A DNA stretch of 64,000 nucleotides from Microbacteriaceae bacterium X2B (lineage in GTDB: Bacteria > Actinomycetota > Actinomycetes > Actinomycetales > Microbacteriaceae), in assembly GCA_005502445.1 (NCBI GenBank), contig SCPB01000001.1, positions 62,001 through 126,000 of the forward strand, written 5' to 3'. Shown here in pieces: positions 17,670-27,906 of the stretch (positions are counted from its first letter, which is position 1; each line of letters begins with the position of its first letter). The position numbers were made by a program, and so were the translations under genes. Under the pieces are notes generated by a model. That model did no database searches. It had not been told where the DNA came from and worked only from the letters and a program-made list of their open reading frames with translations.

Positions 17670-18218
17670 ATGGCCGAGTTCCCGAGCGACCGCTTCGACG
17701 CCGTGCCGCACGAGCTCGGTCGCGTCGGCGCTCATCGGGCCCCGACCCCGAGCAATCGCCGTTGGGTCGTGCTCGCCTGGGGCGCTCTCGCCTCGGGGCT
17801 GCTCGTGCTCGCCGGGCTGCTCGCCCTCGGGGTGATCGATCGGGGGCTCGACCTCGGCACGCCGCCTCCGGTGGCGAGCCCGCCGGCCGGGCCCGTGCCG
17901 GAGGTCGCTCCCGTCACCGACCCGGCGACGGTGCAGCTGCCGGAGGGCTTCACGATCACGGTGCTCAACGGCGTCGACGTCGCCGGCCTCGCCCAGTCGA
18001 GCGCCGACGTGCTCATCGCCGCGGGCTGGCCGGTCGGCGCGGTGGCCAACGCGGGCGAGAACGACATCGAGGTCACGACGGTCTACTACTCCGATGCCGC
18101 GAACGAGGGCATCGCCCGCGGCATGGTCGAGCTGCTCGGCGTGGGTGAGATCGCGCTGTCTGACGCCTTCCCCGGCGCGCCCATCACGATCGTGCTCGGT
18201 GTCGACGCGGCGAGCTGA
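17670..18218 (+). CDS. LytR C-terminal-domain membrane protein
   Basis: A 182-residue protein with a cytoplasmic N-terminus, one transmembrane helix (residues about 30-55, WVVLAWGALASGLLVLAGLL), a Pro-rich linker and an extracellular LytR_C domain (FTITVLNGVDVAGLAQSSADVL ... ITIVLGVD). The domain occurs alone in many Actinobacteria beside DUF3263 and is thought to act at the cell wall. Its TGA stop is followed in the same frame by the remnant of a cold-shock gene, which suggests a deletion close to its 3' end. Confidence 0.8.
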   Translation: MAEFPSDRFDAVPHELGRVGAHRAPTPSNRRWVVLAWGALASGLLVLAGLLALGVIDRGLDLGTPPPVASPPAGPVPEVAPVTDPATVQLPEGFTITVLNGVDVAGLAQSSADVLIAAGWPVGAVANAGENDIEVTTVYYSDAANEGIARGMVELLGVGEIALSDAFPGAPITIVLGVDAAS

Positions 18219-18383
18219 ACGGCCGGATTCATCACCCTCGCGGGGGGCGCGAGCGACGTCTTCGTGCACTACTCCTCGATCGACATGCCCGGCTTCACGG
18301 CGCTCGAAGAGGGCCAGGCCGTGACCTTGGAGGTCGGCACGGGTTCGAAGGGCCCGCAGGCCGAGGGCGTCCGCGTCGCCTGA
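18219..18383 (+). pseudogene. Cold-shock protein gene remnant
   Basis: The 54 codons after the LytR_C stop read GFITLAGGASDVFVHYSSID, then a segment like FTALEEGQAVTLEV and a KGPQAEGVRV tail. This is the C-terminal three quarters of a CspA-type cold-shock domain, including the RNP2 sequence VFVHY. The N-terminal MxxGTVKWFNxxKGFGFI part is missing except for GFI, and there is no start codon or ribosome site. It is in frame with lytR_C and separated from it only by the TGA, so one deletion could have joined them. An intact cold-shock protein is encoded at 30175. Confidence 0.75.
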
Positions 18384-18443
18384 CCGCGGCGCGCCCGCCG
18401 GCCATGCGTCGCGGGCCGACCGGCTGGGGTTATCGTGGCGCGC

Positions 18444-19496
18444 ATGGGTAGCTCTGCTCGACGTCGCCTGACCGCCGTGATCGCGCTGGGGGGCGTCGCG
18501 GTCCTCCTGGCCGGATGCTCGCCCGCCCCGTCCCCGGTGGCGGCGAGCTCGGCGCCCACCGCCGAGCCCGAGCCGCCCTTCGCGCCGGCCTACGTCGCGC
18601 CGGCCGACTTCGATGTCGCGCCGCTGACCGGTGAGCCGATCGAGGTCGGGGGGCTCGACGCGCCCTCGCTCGCGGCGAAGATCGACAACCATCCTGCGGC
18701 GCGCCCGCAGCTCGGCCTCGATCGCGCCGACCTCGTCTTCGAGGAGCTCGTCGAGGGAGGGCTGACGCGGTACGTCGCGGTCTGGCACTCCGACGTGCCG
18801 GCCGAGATCGGTCCGATCCGCTCGATCAGGCCCATGGACCCGGACATCGTCTCGCCGCTCGGCGGCATCGTCGCGTACTCGGGCGGCCAGCAGCGGTTCG
18901 TCGACATGATGCGGGCGACCGAGGTCTACAACGCGATCCACGGTCAGAGCGACACGAATGACATTATGTACCGCGGCCGCAACGCCCCGGCGCCGCACAA
19001 CGTCATCGTCAGGGCCCCCGAACTCGTCGCGCGGCACGCCGATCTCGCCGCGCCGCGCCAGCAGTTCGCGTTCGCGCATTCCCTGGCGTCGTCGAGCGCC
19101 GTCCGCGACGGTGCCGCTGCGACGAGCGCGTCGATGGTCTTCGGCTCGCTCGCGAGCCCGTCGTGGGCGTGGGACGCCCCGTCGAGCACCTGGTTGCGCT
19201 CGATGACCGGGGGCGCCCCCGACACGGCCGCGAACGGGGCTCGGCTGTCGGCGGTCAACCTCCTGGTACTGCGCGTTCCGGTGGAGGTGATCCAGGGCAT
19301 CCCGACGACGAGGCTCGTCGGTTCGGGCGAGGCCTGGGTTCTCGCGGGCGGCAAGGCGACCGCGGCGACGTGGAGCAAGTCCGATCGCTCCGCGCCCGTG
19401 CGCCTGGTCGATGCGAACGGCGTCGCCGTGCGTCTGGCTCCGGGCAACACCTGGGTCGAACTGGTGCCGAACGCCGGTTCGGTGACGATCGGCTGA
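18444..19496 (+). CDS. DUF3048 domain lipoprotein (YerB-like)
   Basis: A 350-residue exported lipoprotein with signal peptide and lipobox LLAGC near residue 26. The DUF3048 regions are evident: LAAKIDNHPAARPQLGLDRADLV-type N-terminal domain with EIGPIRSIRPMD, then a C-terminal domain with WLRSMTGGAPD. YerB-like proteins lie outside the membrane; their role is not established. An in-frame GTG nine bases upstream is an alternative start. It precedes groL but the intergenic CIRCE sites show independent control of groL. Confidence 0.8.
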   Translation: MGSSARRRLTAVIALGGVAVLLAGCSPAPSPVAASSAPTAEPEPPFAPAYVAPADFDVAPLTGEPIEVGGLDAPSLAAKIDNHPAARPQLGLDRADLVFEELVEGGLTRYVAVWHSDVPAEIGPIRSIRPMDPDIVSPLGGIVAYSGGQQRFVDMMRATEVYNAIHGQSDTNDIMYRGRNAPAPHNVIVRAPELVARHADLAAPRQQFAFAHSLASSSAVRDGAAATSASMVFGSLASPSWAWDAPSSTWLRSMTGGAPDTAANGARLSAVNLLVLRVPVEVIQGIPTTRLVGSGEAWVLAGGKATAATWSKSDRSAPVRLVDANGVAVRLAPGNTWVELVPNAGSVTIG

Positions 19497-19519
19497 CCGC
19501 GAGGCGAGCGCTCCCTCGG

Positions 19520-19546
19520 CTTGCACTCGCCCCTCGCGAGTGCCAG
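19520..19546 (+). promoter_or_regulatory. CIRCE operator 1 (HrcA site)
   Basis: TTGCACTC, nine bases, GAGTGCCAG: an inverted repeat close to the CIRCE consensus TTAGCACTC-N9-GAGTGCTAA. It should bind the HrcA repressor. Confidence 0.85.
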
Positions 19547-19554
19547 AATCGCTG

Positions 19555-21253
<1,699 letters not shown>

Positions 21254-21276
21254 TCCGCAGTTCTCCGCATCGCGAG

Positions 21277-21308
21277 ACGGGGCGGTTCCCTTCGGGGAAC
21301 CGCCCCGT
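21277..21308 (+). terminator. groL terminator
   Basis: A perfect 14-base-pair stem closed by a TTCG tetraloop follows the groL stop by about 20 bases and is followed by TCCG. It also faces the convergent WXG100 gene. Confidence 0.9.
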
Positions 21309-21334
21309 TCCGCGTCCCCGGGCGGGGGCCATCG

Positions 21335-21625
21335 TCAGCGCGCGAACAGCCGCGCGTTCGCCTGCTCGATCTCGGCGTAGTGCTGCCCGGCGCTGCCGAG
21401 CGCCTCGGTGAGCGCCGCGAGGGTCTGCTCGACGCGCTGCTGCGTCGCCGTCCACTCGCCGACGAGCGACTGGAAGGCCGTGGCCGCCGAGCCCTGCCAC
21501 GAGCCCTGCAACGCCGTGAGGTGGCCGTTGAGGGCCGCCACCTCGCCCTGCAGGCGCCCGATCGAGGCGCGGGCCGCGCCCGTCGCGCCGAGGATGGCAT
21601 CGCTGTCGACTTGGTACCTCGTCAT
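21335..21625 (-). CDS. WXG100/ESAT-6-like protein
   Basis: This 96-residue all-helical protein has the central turn GSWQGSAATAF (W-x-G) between two amphipathic helices, the hallmark of the WXG100 family secreted by ESX/type VII systems. The ATG at 21625 (MTRYQVDSD) is chosen over an in-frame upstream start. No EssC/EccC ATPase or other type VII gene is in the window, so it is an orphan here. It lies between groL and the two-component genes. Confidence 0.85.
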   Translation of the reverse strand: MTRYQVDSDAILGATGAARASIGRLQGEVAALNGHLTALQGSWQGSAATAFQSLVGEWTATQQRVEQTLAALTEALGSAGQHYAEIEQANARLFAR

Positions 21626-21682
21626 AGGTTCGTCCCGTCTCTTCACGTGGCAGAGGCCGTCTCCGCCGCCGTGCCGGGAAGA

Positions 21683-23476
21683 CTAGGTCGCTGACGCCGG
21701 CGTCGGGCCGCCTTCGCCGCCGAGCGCGGAATGCGCGGCTCGGTGCGGCCTGGGGAGGAGCGGCAGCGAGACGACGAAGGTCGCCCCGCCGCCCGGGGTG
21801 TCGAGCACGTCGACGCGCCCGCCGTGCTGGGCCACGATCGAGGCGACGATCGCGAGCCCGAGGCCCGAGCCGCCCGTGTCGCGCGTGCGCGAGGAGTCGG
21901 CGCGGAAGAAGCGCTGGAAGATCTTCTCCTTGAGCGCCGCGGGGATCCCCTCGCCGTGGTCGACGATCGAGATCGTGCCCATGCCGCGGGGTCGATCGAC
22001 GGCGACCGCGAGCTCGATCGGCGATCCGGCCGGCGTGAAGCGAATCGCATTGCCGACGAGATTGGTCACGACCTGGCGGATCTTGTTCTCGTCGCCGACC
22101 ACCACCGCTTCGAACGCCGGCAACTCGGGCATCGCGAGCTCGAGCACGGGGGCGGTCGCCGCGGTCGTGCGCGCGCGGCGACCGCGCAACCGGGCGAGGG
22201 CGGCGATCGCGGCGATGCTGAGCGAGGAGGTCGTGCTCTCGCCGGAGGCGGCCGTCTCGGCGCGGGCGGGAGCGCGCGGCGTCGTGCGCGGAGACCGGCG
22301 CGAGCCGGGGCCCTCGGGGGTCCGCTCGACGCGCGCCGCGACATCCTGGTGCCCCATCGGGGCGGCGGATGCCGACCCCTCGTCGACGACGACCGTCACC
22401 TCGCGATCGGGGGCGCCCGCCATCGCGTCGAGAGCCGCGTCGCGCGCGAGCGGCACGAGATCGACGGGCACGGCCTCGAGCGGCTTCGACTCGTCGAGGC
22501 GCGCGAGCTCGAGCAGGTCCTGCACGAGCGCGCCCATGCGGATCGCCTCCTTCTCGATGCGCTCCATGGCCTGGGCGACGTCATCGGGCTTCTGGATCGC
22601 GCCCATCCGATAGAGCTCGGCGTAGCCGCGCAGGCTCACGAGCGGGGTGCGCAGCTCGTGGCTCGCGTCGCCGACGAACCGGCGCATCTGGTCGATCGTG
22701 GCGGCGCGGTCCGCGAAGGCGCGGTCGATGCGCGAGAGCATCGTGTTGAGCGAGCGGCTCAAGCGGCCGACCTCGGTGTTCGGGGTCGCGCCGCCCAGTC
22801 GCTGGCTGAAGTCGCCGCCGGCGAAGCGCGCCGCGGTGGCCTCGACATCGCGCAGCGGGCGGAAGGTGGACGTGACGAGCAGGCGGGTCAGGCCGGCGCT
22901 GACGATCACGGCGACGAGGCCGAACCCCAGGAAGATCGAGGCGAACGAGCCGATGATCGCATTCGACTCGGCCAGGTTCGCCCCGATCACCAGGGTTGCG
23001 CGCATGGAGCCGGCTTCGTCGTCTCGGAGGGTGAGCGAGAACGGCGCGAGGCGCCACTGGGTGGTGCGGTCGATGCTCGTGAGCGTGATGCCCTCGCCGT
23101 AGCGGCCCCGCACGAAGTCGAAGCTGAGCGGGCTCACGTCCGGCGCCTCGAGGGCCTGCGAGGAGTCGACGTTGTCGACGAGCACCTCGCCGCTCTCGCC
23201 GACCGCACCGAAGTAGAACGGGCTCGAGAAGACCGAGCCGGTGAGGTCGTTGAAGTCGTTGAAGTCGTCGAGGGACAGATGGTCGGGCGACTGCGGCAGC
23301 TCGCTCGCGGCTTCCCGCAACTGGCGGTCGACCTCCCCGATGAGGGTCTGCTGCAGCACGGTGAGGGTGCCCATGCCGACGACGAGCAGCCCGACCGTGA
23401 CGACGAGCACGGTCACGCCCGTGATCTTCGATCGGAGGGAGATGCCCTCCCACCACTGGCTCAGCTGCTCATGCAT
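21683..23476 (-). CDS. Sensor histidine kinase, TcrY/MprB-like
   Basis: A 597-residue membrane kinase. Two transmembrane helices (about 20-42 and 170-195) flank an extracellular sensor domain, followed by HAMP, the H-box FVGDASHELRTPLVSLRGY (His near 290), N-box NKIRQVVTNLVGNAIRFTP, G1 DHGEGIP and G2 GGSGLGLAIV. Between the dimerisation helix and the N-box is an unusual Arg/Pro/Ser/Thr-rich insertion of about 80 residues that looks disordered. It lies 28 bases after the response regulator and is surely its partner. Confidence 0.92.
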   Translation of the reverse strand: MHEQLSQWWEGISLRSKITGVTVLVVTVGLLVVGMGTLTVLQQTLIGEVDRQLREAASELPQSPDHLSLDDFNDFNDLTGSVFSSPFYFGAVGESGEVLVDNVDSSQALEAPDVSPLSFDFVRGRYGEGITLTSIDRTTQWRLAPFSLTLRDDEAGSMRATLVIGANLAESNAIIGSFASIFLGFGLVAVIVSAGLTRLLVTSTFRPLRDVEATAARFAGGDFSQRLGGATPNTEVGRLSRSLNTMLSRIDRAFADRAATIDQMRRFVGDASHELRTPLVSLRGYAELYRMGAIQKPDDVAQAMERIEKEAIRMGALVQDLLELARLDESKPLEAVPVDLVPLARDAALDAMAGAPDREVTVVVDEGSASAAPMGHQDVAARVERTPEGPGSRRSPRTTPRAPARAETAASGESTTSSLSIAAIAALARLRGRRARTTAATAPVLELAMPELPAFEAVVVGDENKIRQVVTNLVGNAIRFTPAGSPIELAVAVDRPRGMGTISIVDHGEGIPAALKEKIFQRFFRADSSRTRDTGGSGLGLAIVASIVAQHGGRVDVLDTPGGGATFVVSLPLLPRPHRAAHSALGGEGGPTPASAT

Positions 23477-23504
23477 CGTGCACGACGGCGCCCGTCGGCA
23501 CGGC

Positions 23505-24197
23505 CTAGACCTTCGCGGCCTTGAGCATGTATCCGAAGCCGCGCTTGGTCTGGATCAGCGGCTCGTCGGTGTGCTGGTCGAGCTTGCGGCGCAGGTACGA
23601 GATGTAGCTCTCGACGATGCCGGCGTCGCCGTTGAAGTCGTACTCCCACACGTGGTCGAGGATCTGCGCCTTCGACAGCACTCGGTTCGGGTTGAGCATG
23701 AGGTAGCGCAGCAGCTTGAACTCGGTGGGGGAGAGCTCGATGATCGCGTCGCCCACGGTCACCTCGTGCGTGTCCTGGTCCATCGTGAGCTCGCCGGTGC
23801 GGATGATCGCGTCGTCATCCTCGTGCATCGTGCGGCGCAGGATCGCCTTGATGCGCGCGACGATCTCGTCGAGGCTGAACGGCTTCGTCACATAGTCGTC
23901 GCCGCCGACGGTCAGACCCATGATCTTGTCGTCGGTGTCGTCTTTCGCTGTGAGGAAGAGGATCGGGCTCGTGTAGCCGCTCGATCGCAGGCGCTTGGTG
24001 ACGCCGAAGCCGTTGATATCCGGCAGCATGACGTCGAGGATGATCAGGTCGGGCTCTTCTTCGAGCACCGCCGAGATCGCCTGCGCGCCGTTGCCGACGG
24101 CTCGCACCATGAAGCCGGCGAAGCGCAGCGACGTGGTGAGCAGATCGCGGATGTTGGGTTCGTCGTCGACGATGAGGATCTTGGGACCGTCAGCCAT
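23505..24197 (-). CDS. OmpR-family response regulator
   Basis: A 230-residue regulator. The receiver domain starts KILIVDDEPNIRDLL, with phospho-acceptor Asp in LIILDVMLPDINGFG (about residue 56) and the conserved Lys in VTKPFSLDE. The C-terminal winged helix contains LSPTEFKLLRYLMLNPNRVL and VESYISYLRRKLD. It is followed by the histidine kinase in the same direction. The pair resembles TcrXA/TcrY or MprA/MprB systems; the signal cannot be read. Confidence 0.94.
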   Translation of the reverse strand: MADGPKILIVDDEPNIRDLLTTSLRFAGFMVRAVGNGAQAISAVLEEEPDLIILDVMLPDINGFGVTKRLRSSGYTSPILFLTAKDDTDDKIMGLTVGGDDYVTKPFSLDEIVARIKAILRRTMHEDDDAIIRTGELTMDQDTHEVTVGDAIIELSPTEFKLLRYLMLNPNRVLSKAQILDHVWEYDFNGDAGIVESYISYLRRKLDQHTDEPLIQTKRGFGYMLKAAKV

Positions 24198-24335
24198 GCG
24201 ACGATTATCTGCGCGTCTCTTGTGGGTTTCCTGAACGCCGTGCCGATGAGGTCGGTGCGGGATGCGCGTCGCGGGTCGGAGTGCGCTGTGAGTCGCGCTG
24301 GTGCGGGCGTCGGCGGTCGGGCCTAGCCTCGGCGC

Positions 24336-25046
24336 ATGGACATCGTGCTCATCCCCGGCTTCTGGCTCGACGGCGACTCGTGGAGCGCCGTCATCCCGCC
24401 CCTCGTGACCGCGGGCCACCGCGTGCACCCCCTCACCCTGCCCGGCAAGGGCCCCGGCGAGTCGGCCGCCGGCATCCGGCTGCAGAGCCACATCGATGCG
24501 GTCGTGAGCGTCGTCGACGACCTCGCGTCGGGCGGCGCCGGTCCGATCGCGCTCGTCGGCCACAGCGGCGGCGCGGCGATCGCCTGGGGCGCGGCCGACG
24601 CCCGGCCTGACGCGATCGCACGACTCGTCTTCGTCGACGCGATCCCGTTCGGCGAGGGCAGCGTGGTCAACGACGAGCTGCCGGTCGAGGGCGACGTCGT
24701 GCCCCTGCCCGATTGGGGCTTCTTCGAGGAGGCCGATCTCACCGACATGGACGACGCGCTTCGCGAGCGCCTCCGCTCCATCGCCGTGCCCGAGCCGGCC
24801 GCCGTGGCAGGCGACCCGCTCCACCTGAGGGACGAGACCCGGTTCCGCATTCCCGCCACGGTCATCGCGTGCGAGTTCCCGCGCGAGATGGTCGAGGGCG
24901 GGATCGCCGACGGCGCGGCGTGGGCGGGCGAGCTCGCGCGTATCGAGCGGCTCGAGGTCGTCGAGCTGCCGACCGGGCACTGGCCGCAGCTGTCGCGCCC
25001 CGCCGAGCTCGGCGCGAGCATCCTGGCCGCGATCGGACCACGTTAG
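24336..25046 (+). CDS. Alpha/beta hydrolase
   Basis: A soluble 236-residue alpha/beta hydrolase. It begins IVLIPGFWLDGDSW (oxyanion region) and has the nucleophile elbow ALVGHSGGAAIAW (Ser near 75), with the catalytic His probably in LPTGHWPQLSRP near the C-terminus. There is no signal peptide. The substrate is unknown; esterase or lactonase activity is possible. It converges on the Abi gene, and the GC content falls sharply just after its stop codon. Confidence 0.85.
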   Translation: MDIVLIPGFWLDGDSWSAVIPPLVTAGHRVHPLTLPGKGPGESAAGIRLQSHIDAVVSVVDDLASGGAGPIALVGHSGGAAIAWGAADARPDAIARLVFVDAIPFGEGSVVNDELPVEGDVVPLPDWGFFEEADLTDMDDALRERLRSIAVPEPAAVAGDPLHLRDETRFRIPATVIACEFPREMVEGGIADGAAWAGELARIERLEVVELPTGHWPQLSRPAELGASILAAIGPR

Positions 25047-25069
25047 CAATTGGGCGGCTGCGCCACCGT

Positions 25070-26047
25070 CTATGTGATCCAGAGCGGCAGGGACCGCCAG
25101 TCGACCGGAAACCCCATATCCGTTTCCGGTGACACCTGCGGGTTCTGAGGGAACCCCGCCATCAGATCGATGAGTCTTGCTTTCCAGCCAGTCTGCGGGT
25201 CGATGGTGGTCACGAGGTGCGCGGTGACGGCAACTACCGAGTAGATCTTTCGGCGTGCTGTCGCCGGGAGTGCGGAGAGGTGCTCGAGGTCTGCGACGAG
25301 ACCGGGCGGCGGGGAAGAGATCGTGTACGTGAGTCGACGGTTCCACAGCCGCGAGTGATGCGCGCAGAGGTTGCGCAGATAGTTCAGCGTCGTCAGCCAT
25401 TTGCGAAGCACGCCGCCAGCCGGAACGCCCAGCGACCGGCCGATCTCGGTTCTGTCTTGAGCACGCAGCAGACTATAGAGCTTGGCGACCAGTCCGAAGT
25501 CCATAACTTCTGTTCCCACCCAGATGGGCAACCGGCCGTCGTACTTCTCGGTGTAGTGGCGAACGAAATCTTCCGATCGAGCTCCGTTCACGGCGGTCGC
25601 GTACTTCGCTGCCCACGCCGCCCACTGGGTTCTTCGATCCTCGATGATCTTGGTGCATGCGACCGGGTCAAGATGCTCCTGGTTCAGGTGGCCGAAGGCG
25701 TCCCGCTTGCCGAGGACGTAAGCCACGTGAACTCGGAGGGCGACTTCGATCGTCTCTATCGCATCGAACATCAGTAGACGAAGGTCACGGTCGAATCGCC
25801 AGAGGGCGACAACCGTCGAAAAGGTCGTGCCGGGAAGGAAATCGTCGTGCCGGAACTGCCAGCGAGAATCGCGTGGATGGTCTGCGGGCAGCAATTCACG
25901 GAAGGGATAGGCGTAAGCACTAAGCCTGTAGTAGCCGACCTGCTGGAGTAGGTGCGCTGCCCGCTGCGTGTCAGCGATGACGAGGCCGCGCGCCTGAAGG
26001 TGACGAACTTGTTCAGGGAACGACAAGTGAGGTTTGGTGTAGTCCAC
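25070..26047 (-). CDS. Abi family (Abi_2/AbiD-AbiF) HEPN abortive-infection protein
   Basis: This 325-residue protein matches the Abi_2 family: N-terminal YTKPHLSFPEQVRHLQARGL, then QVGYYRLSAYAYPFRELL, FDAIETIEVALRVHVAYVLG, and the HEPN nuclease motif in YLRNLCAHHSRLWNRRL (R-N-x3-H). Related proteins stop phage infection by cutting RNA. The GTG at 26047 is favoured because the protein then aligns with the family start; an in-frame ATG at 26140 would place a strong terminator-like hairpin inside the coding region. Base composition is lower in GC than the flanking hydrolase and XPB genes, indicating horizontal gain. Confidence 0.82.
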   Translation of the reverse strand: MDYTKPHLSFPEQVRHLQARGLVIADTQRAAHLLQQVGYYRLSAYAYPFRELLPADHPRDSRWQFRHDDFLPGTTFSTVVALWRFDRDLRLLMFDAIETIEVALRVHVAYVLGKRDAFGHLNQEHLDPVACTKIIEDRRTQWAAWAAKYATAVNGARSEDFVRHYTEKYDGRLPIWVGTEVMDFGLVAKLYSLLRAQDRTEIGRSLGVPAGGVLRKWLTTLNYLRNLCAHHSRLWNRRLTYTISSPPPGLVADLEHLSALPATARRKIYSVVAVTAHLVTTIDPQTGWKARLIDLMAGFPQNPQVSPETDMGFPVDWRSLPLWIT

Positions 26048-26065
26048 GCCTCGATCATGCCGGAC

Positions 26066-26104
26066 GAAGAAAACCAGCCCTTGTCGAAACGACAGAGGGG
26101 CTGG
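26066..26104 (-). terminator. Terminator-like hairpin upstream of the Abi gene
   Basis: Read on the minus strand, CCAGCCCCTCTGTCG, a TTT loop and CGACAAGGGCTGG form a stem of 12 pairs with a small bulge, followed by TTTTCTTCG. This is a textbook intrinsic terminator placed just before the Abi start. It could end a small RNA or act as an attenuator. Confidence 0.65.
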
Positions 26105-26196
26105 TGTTTGTTCCAAGAGGGTATCACTCACTGCTGACATTGCACCCGAAAGCGGACGCTGAACGTTGCGTGGTAGGCGCCGTCCGGTGAGATTCC

Positions 26197-27846
26197 TTAC
26201 GCCGCCAGCCCGATCGAGGTCGCGTCCATGATCGTGTAGCTGTAGCCCTGCTCGGCGAGGAACCGCTGGCGGTTCTGCGCGAAGTCCTGGTCGACGGTGT
26301 CGCGGGCGACGAGCGTGTAGAAGTGCGCCGGCAGCCCGCTCTCCTTCGGGCGCAGCAGGCGGCCGAGGCGCTGGGCCTCCTCCTGCCGCGAGCCGAACGA
26401 GCCCGAGACCTGGATGGCGACGGTCGCCTCCGGCAGGTCGACCGAGAAGTTGGCGACCTTCGACACGACGAGCACCGGGGTCTCGCCGACCCGGAACTCC
26501 TGGAACAGCCGCTCGCGCTCGTCGACCGAGGTCGCCCCGGTGAGCTGCGGCACGCCGAGGGCGCCGGCGAGCTCGTCGATCTGGTCGAGGTACTGCCCGA
26601 TGACGAGGATGCGCTCGCCCGCGTGCTGGGCGACGAGGCGCTTGACGACCTCGAGCTTCGCGGGCGCCGTCGCGGCGAGGCGGTAGCGCTGCTCGTCGGC
26701 GCTCGCGGCGTACTCGAGCCGCTCGCTCGCGGGCAGGTCGACGCGCACCTCGTAGCAGCTCGCGGGCGAGATGTAGCCCTGCGCCTCGATCTGCTTCCAC
26801 GGCGCGTCGAAGCGCTTCGGGCCGATGAGGCTGAAGACGTCGCCCTCGCGGCCGTCTTCTCGCACGAGCGTCGCGGTCAGCCCGAGGCGGCGACGGGCCT
26901 GCAGCTCGGCGGTGAGCTTGAACACGGGCGCGGGCAGCAGGTGCACCTCGTCGTAGACGACGAGCCCCCAGTCGAGGGCGTCGAGCAGGGCCAGGTGCGC
27001 GTACTCGCCCTTCCGCTTCGCGGTGAGGATCTGGTACGTCGCGATCGTGACGGGCCTCACCTCTTTCACCTGCCCCGAGTACTCGCCGATCTCGTCGGCC
27101 GTGAGCGTCGTGCGCCGCAGCAACTCGTCGCGCCACTGCCGCGCCGAGACGGTGTTCGTGACCAGGATGAGCGTCGTCGTTCCCGCGGTCGCCATCGCGG
27201 CGGCGCCGACGAGCGTCTTGCCCGCGCCGCACGGCAGCACGACCACGCCCGAGCCTCCCGCGAAGAAGTGGTCGACCGCGGTCTGCTGGTAAGGGCGGAT
27301 GCTCCACTCGCGCAGGTCGAGGTCGATCGGGTGCGGCGTGCCGGGGGTGTAGCCGGCGAGATCCTCCGCGGGCCAGCCGATCTTCACGAGCTCCTGCTTG
27401 ACCTGACCGCGCGCCCAGGCGGCGAGCTCGAACGTCGAGGAATCGATGCGGCGCGTGAGCAGCGGGGCCACCCGCTTGCTGGAGGCGATCTCGGTCAGCA
27501 CCGCGGCATCCGTCGACCGCAGGATCAGCGTGCCCTCGTCGTCGCGGTCGATGACGAGTCGGCCGTAGCGGCCCACCGTCTCGGTGATGTCGACCGACAC
27601 CGACTGCGGCACCGGGAACTTCGCGTACGCCTCGAGCACCGCGAGCATCTCGGCCGCGGTGTGGCCGGCGGCGCGGGCGTTCCACAGACCGAGCCGCGTG
27701 ATGCGGTAGGTGTGCACGTGCTCGGGGGCGCGCTCGAGCTCGGCGAAGACCGCGAGGGCGTGACGGGCATCCTCAGCCTGGCGGTTGGCGACCTCGAGCA
27801 GCACGGTTCGGTCGCTCTGCACGATCAGCGGGCCGTCGGGATTCAT
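26197..27846 (-). CDS. DNA repair helicase, XPB/ERCC3 family
   Basis: A 549-residue superfamily 2 helicase of the bacterial XPB type. After an N-terminal damage-recognition-like region come Walker A VLPCGAGKTLVGA (about 200), Walker B VVYDEVHLLPAP (DEVH), the SAT-like LTATLVREDGREGDVF, and the RecA-2 motifs including the arginine-finger helix QEEAQRLGRLLRPK. XPB helicases unwind DNA for excision repair in a 3'-5' direction. The helicase-associated gene lies immediately upstream in the same direction, the usual actinobacterial pairing. Confidence 0.93.
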   Translation of the reverse strand: MNPDGPLIVQSDRTVLLEVANRQAEDARHALAVFAELERAPEHVHTYRITRLGLWNARAAGHTAAEMLAVLEAYAKFPVPQSVSVDITETVGRYGRLVIDRDDEGTLILRSTDAAVLTEIASSKRVAPLLTRRIDSSTFELAAWARGQVKQELVKIGWPAEDLAGYTPGTPHPIDLDLREWSIRPYQQTAVDHFFAGGSGVVVLPCGAGKTLVGAAAMATAGTTTLILVTNTVSARQWRDELLRRTTLTADEIGEYSGQVKEVRPVTIATYQILTAKRKGEYAHLALLDALDWGLVVYDEVHLLPAPVFKLTAELQARRRLGLTATLVREDGREGDVFSLIGPKRFDAPWKQIEAQGYISPASCYEVRVDLPASERLEYAASADEQRYRLAATAPAKLEVVKRLVAQHAGERILVIGQYLDQIDELAGALGVPQLTGATSVDERERLFQEFRVGETPVLVVSKVANFSVDLPEATVAIQVSGSFGSRQEEAQRLGRLLRPKESGLPAHFYTLVARDTVDQDFAQNRQRFLAEQGYSYTIMDATSIGLAA

Positions 27847-27906
27847 AACGGGCCAGTCTAGGCCGATCGCCTGAGAGGGCCCGACGCTCGATCGGCAAGG
27901 GCCGTT

